64,000 bases of DNA from Liriodendron chinense (lineage: Eukaryota > Streptophyta > Magnoliopsida > Magnoliales > Magnoliaceae), in NCBI GenBank assembly GCA_003013855.2, contig ML058466.1, positions 2,595,501 to 2,659,500 on the forward strand, written 5' to 3'. Below, piece by piece: positions 63,139 to 64,000 of this stretch. The position numbers and the translations under genes are program-made. The notes under the pieces are model-generated. The model was given only the letters and a program-made list of their open reading frames with translations, was not told the origin of the DNA and searched no databases. Numbering within the stretch: the stretch's first letter is position 1; each line of letters starts with the position of its first letter.

Positions 63139-63180
63139 GGATATTATTGGCCCACGATGAAAGCAGATGCAATTGAATTT
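62869..63180 (+). pseudogene. Gypsy integrase zinc-module fragment (left arm and loop)
   Basis: Reads DGHLPEDKKAARKIHLRAAR, YTLQDGILFHKSFSLPYLRCL, EEALRVLDEVHQGACGNHPRG, then, after a stop, GYYWPTMKADAIEF in the loop. This is the HHCC region of a Tat-type gypsy integrase (family: DGxLPxDKxxARKIxxxAxRYxLxxGxLY...G.CGNHxGxRSLxxKxxRxGYYWPTM). Only in this arm does it run on into the loop, so the left arm is the source orientation. Confidence 0.75.
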
Positions 63181-63216
63181 TTCTCGATCCCCATCGAGCA
63201 TCTTCAAAACCCTAAG
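63139..63216. other. Loop of the large inverted repeat
   Basis: 78 bases separating the arms; contains integrase text on the plus strand (GYYWPTMK) and ends CAAAACCCTAAG. Confidence 0.85.
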
Positions 63217-63219
63217 TTG

Positions 63220-63486
63220 CCTCATCGCTTTATATGCTAGGGATCGTCCCCTGGGATGGTTACCACATGCCCCCTGGTGTACTTCATCTAGAACACGAAG
63301 TGCTTCTTCTGGATGAAGACACCTTAAATAAGACAAGGAAAAGCTTTTGTGCAATAATATTCCGTCTTGTAAAGTATACCTGGCAGCCCGGAGACGAATT
63401 TGCCTTGCAGCTTTCTTGTCCTCTGGTAAATGTCCGTCTCTGAGATAAAGGATGATAAGATCCTCATCTTTGGAGACGAGATCCAA
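63220..63486 (-). pseudogene. Gypsy integrase zinc-module fragment (right arm)
   Basis: Inverted copy of the left-arm fragment; the minus strand reads DGHLPEDKKAARQIRLRAAR and HQGACGNHPRGRSLAYKAMRQ. The frame in this copy is open further than in the left arm (which has a stop after PRG). Confidence 0.75.
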
Positions 63487-63574
63487 CCCAATGACTTATT
63501 TCTGCAATCAAGTCCCTTGATGGCAATCCCTTGAGATCCGGAACCACTCGAGAAGATAAGCCCAAAAAACCGAC

Positions 63575-63775
63575 CTATACGGGCTGCCGATAGGCGTAGT
63601 AATAGCGCTGATCGCTCATGTAGAGCTGGAAACCGTAGTTGGAGTCATAACCACCGAAAAGGAAGGAGACGCCGATGAGACGGAAACCACCGAACTGGGT
63701 GTAGCCCTGCCTGGCATCGCAGAGGGATTGGACAAGCTGCTCGACGGGAATCGGGTGCTGGTACTGAAGGTTAAG
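63575..63775 (-). pseudogene. Captured fragment of proteasome subunit alpha type-4 (right arm)
   Basis: The minus strand reads LQYQHPIPVEQLVQSLCDAR, QGYTQFGGFRLIGVSFLFGG and YDSNYGFQLYMSD in one open frame, without the extra base of the left arm. Matches alpha-4 (PAC1) over about 55 residues; FRLIG replaces the usual LRPFG. The open frame extends upstream and downstream into unrelated sequence. Confidence 0.82.
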
Positions 63776-64000
63776 AGGTGTAACCGCAAAAAAACTGTTC
63801 GCAAGTTGGAACATGGTCGCGAGTCCAAGTGCTTGCTCACTCTGACGTAATACCTTCCAACGACTTGTGAGAAGGTCTGCTCGCTGTTCAAGAAGGGAAT
63901 CTTTGCTTCGCTTTATCTGACCATCGGCTAGGGGAGATCGAAGCCTTGCGAATAGGTGCTCCGTATTTATCCATCCTACGACTCTCAAGCATATGATCTC

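Larger units (their letters stand above)
63217..64000 (-). repeat. Right arm of large inverted repeat (runs off the window)
   Basis: The inverted copy of 62,357-63,138; pairing is still perfect-looking at base 64,000, so the arm continues outside. Confidence 0.92.

Noticed and set aside
62357..64000. Functional proteasome subunit gene
   Set aside because: Only about 55 residues match, flanked by unrelated sequence, with a frameshift in one arm; it is a captured fragment duplicated in an inverted repeat.

Overview
This is a stretch of plant nuclear DNA made almost entirely of transposable elements. The evidence is plant-type Ty1/copia and Athila-type Ty3/gypsy retrotransposons, two En/Spm (CACTA) DNA transposons, GT-AG introns, and fragments of plant genes (a proteasome alpha-4 subunit, a plastid-type CDP-diacylglycerol synthase and a 2OG-Fe(II) dioxygenase). 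A repeat in CACTA-1 resembles families I associate with magnoliid and monocot genomes, so a woody magnoliid is a guess at low confidence. No intact single-copy host gene, rRNA, tRNA gene or CRISPR array was found.

Layout. (1) 1-12 kb: a decayed minus-strand copia element E (gag, integrase and RT pieces). Into it were inserted a MITE (3520-3832, 9-bp duplication), a non-autonomous minus-strand copia element D (4462-10025, duplication CATTG), and, at the left, a plus-strand copia LTR (F) and an LTR related to D. (2) 12,081-43,567: one minus-strand Athila-like gypsy element C (duplication ATATA). It was split twice: by a second Athila-like element B (about 16,074-25,590, plus strand) inside its integrase gene, and by a SIRE-like copia element A (27,727-39,704, plus strand, duplication AGTAT) inside its protease region. 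A carries gag, protease, integrase, RT, RNase H and an extra third ORF. (3) 43.6-44.6 kb: unassigned DNA. (4) 44,607 to about 62.2 kb: CACTA-1, interrupted by CACTA-2 at 52,043. Both encode decayed TNPA-like proteins and CACTA-1 also the end of a transposase; both contain exon-like pieces of host genes. (5) 62.36-64 kb: a near-perfect inverted repeat with arms of at least 780 bp carrying a proteasome alpha-4 fragment and a gypsy integrase fragment.

The most unusual theme is a 'palindrome box'. In each LTR family present, the stretch just upstream of the LTR TATA box is packed with paired short palindromes. The core differs by family: ACCGGT in copia A and in gypsy B and C, GGCGCC in copia D, TCGAT-based palindromes in F and in the D-related LTR. 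D and the D-related LTR align on both sides of the box yet carry different boxes. Element A has a further copy of the box, in inverted orientation and with its own TATA box, inside the element in front of ORF3. This looks like a modular promoter device that is exchanged between elements. Element B is also unusual: it seems to have inserted with untrimmed ends and no target duplication.

Genes within each element act together: gag forms the particle, protease, RT, RNase H and integrase copy and insert the element, and the CACTA proteins bind and move the CACTA ends. Nearly all copies carry stops or frameshifts, so the window is mostly a fossil record of nested insertion.
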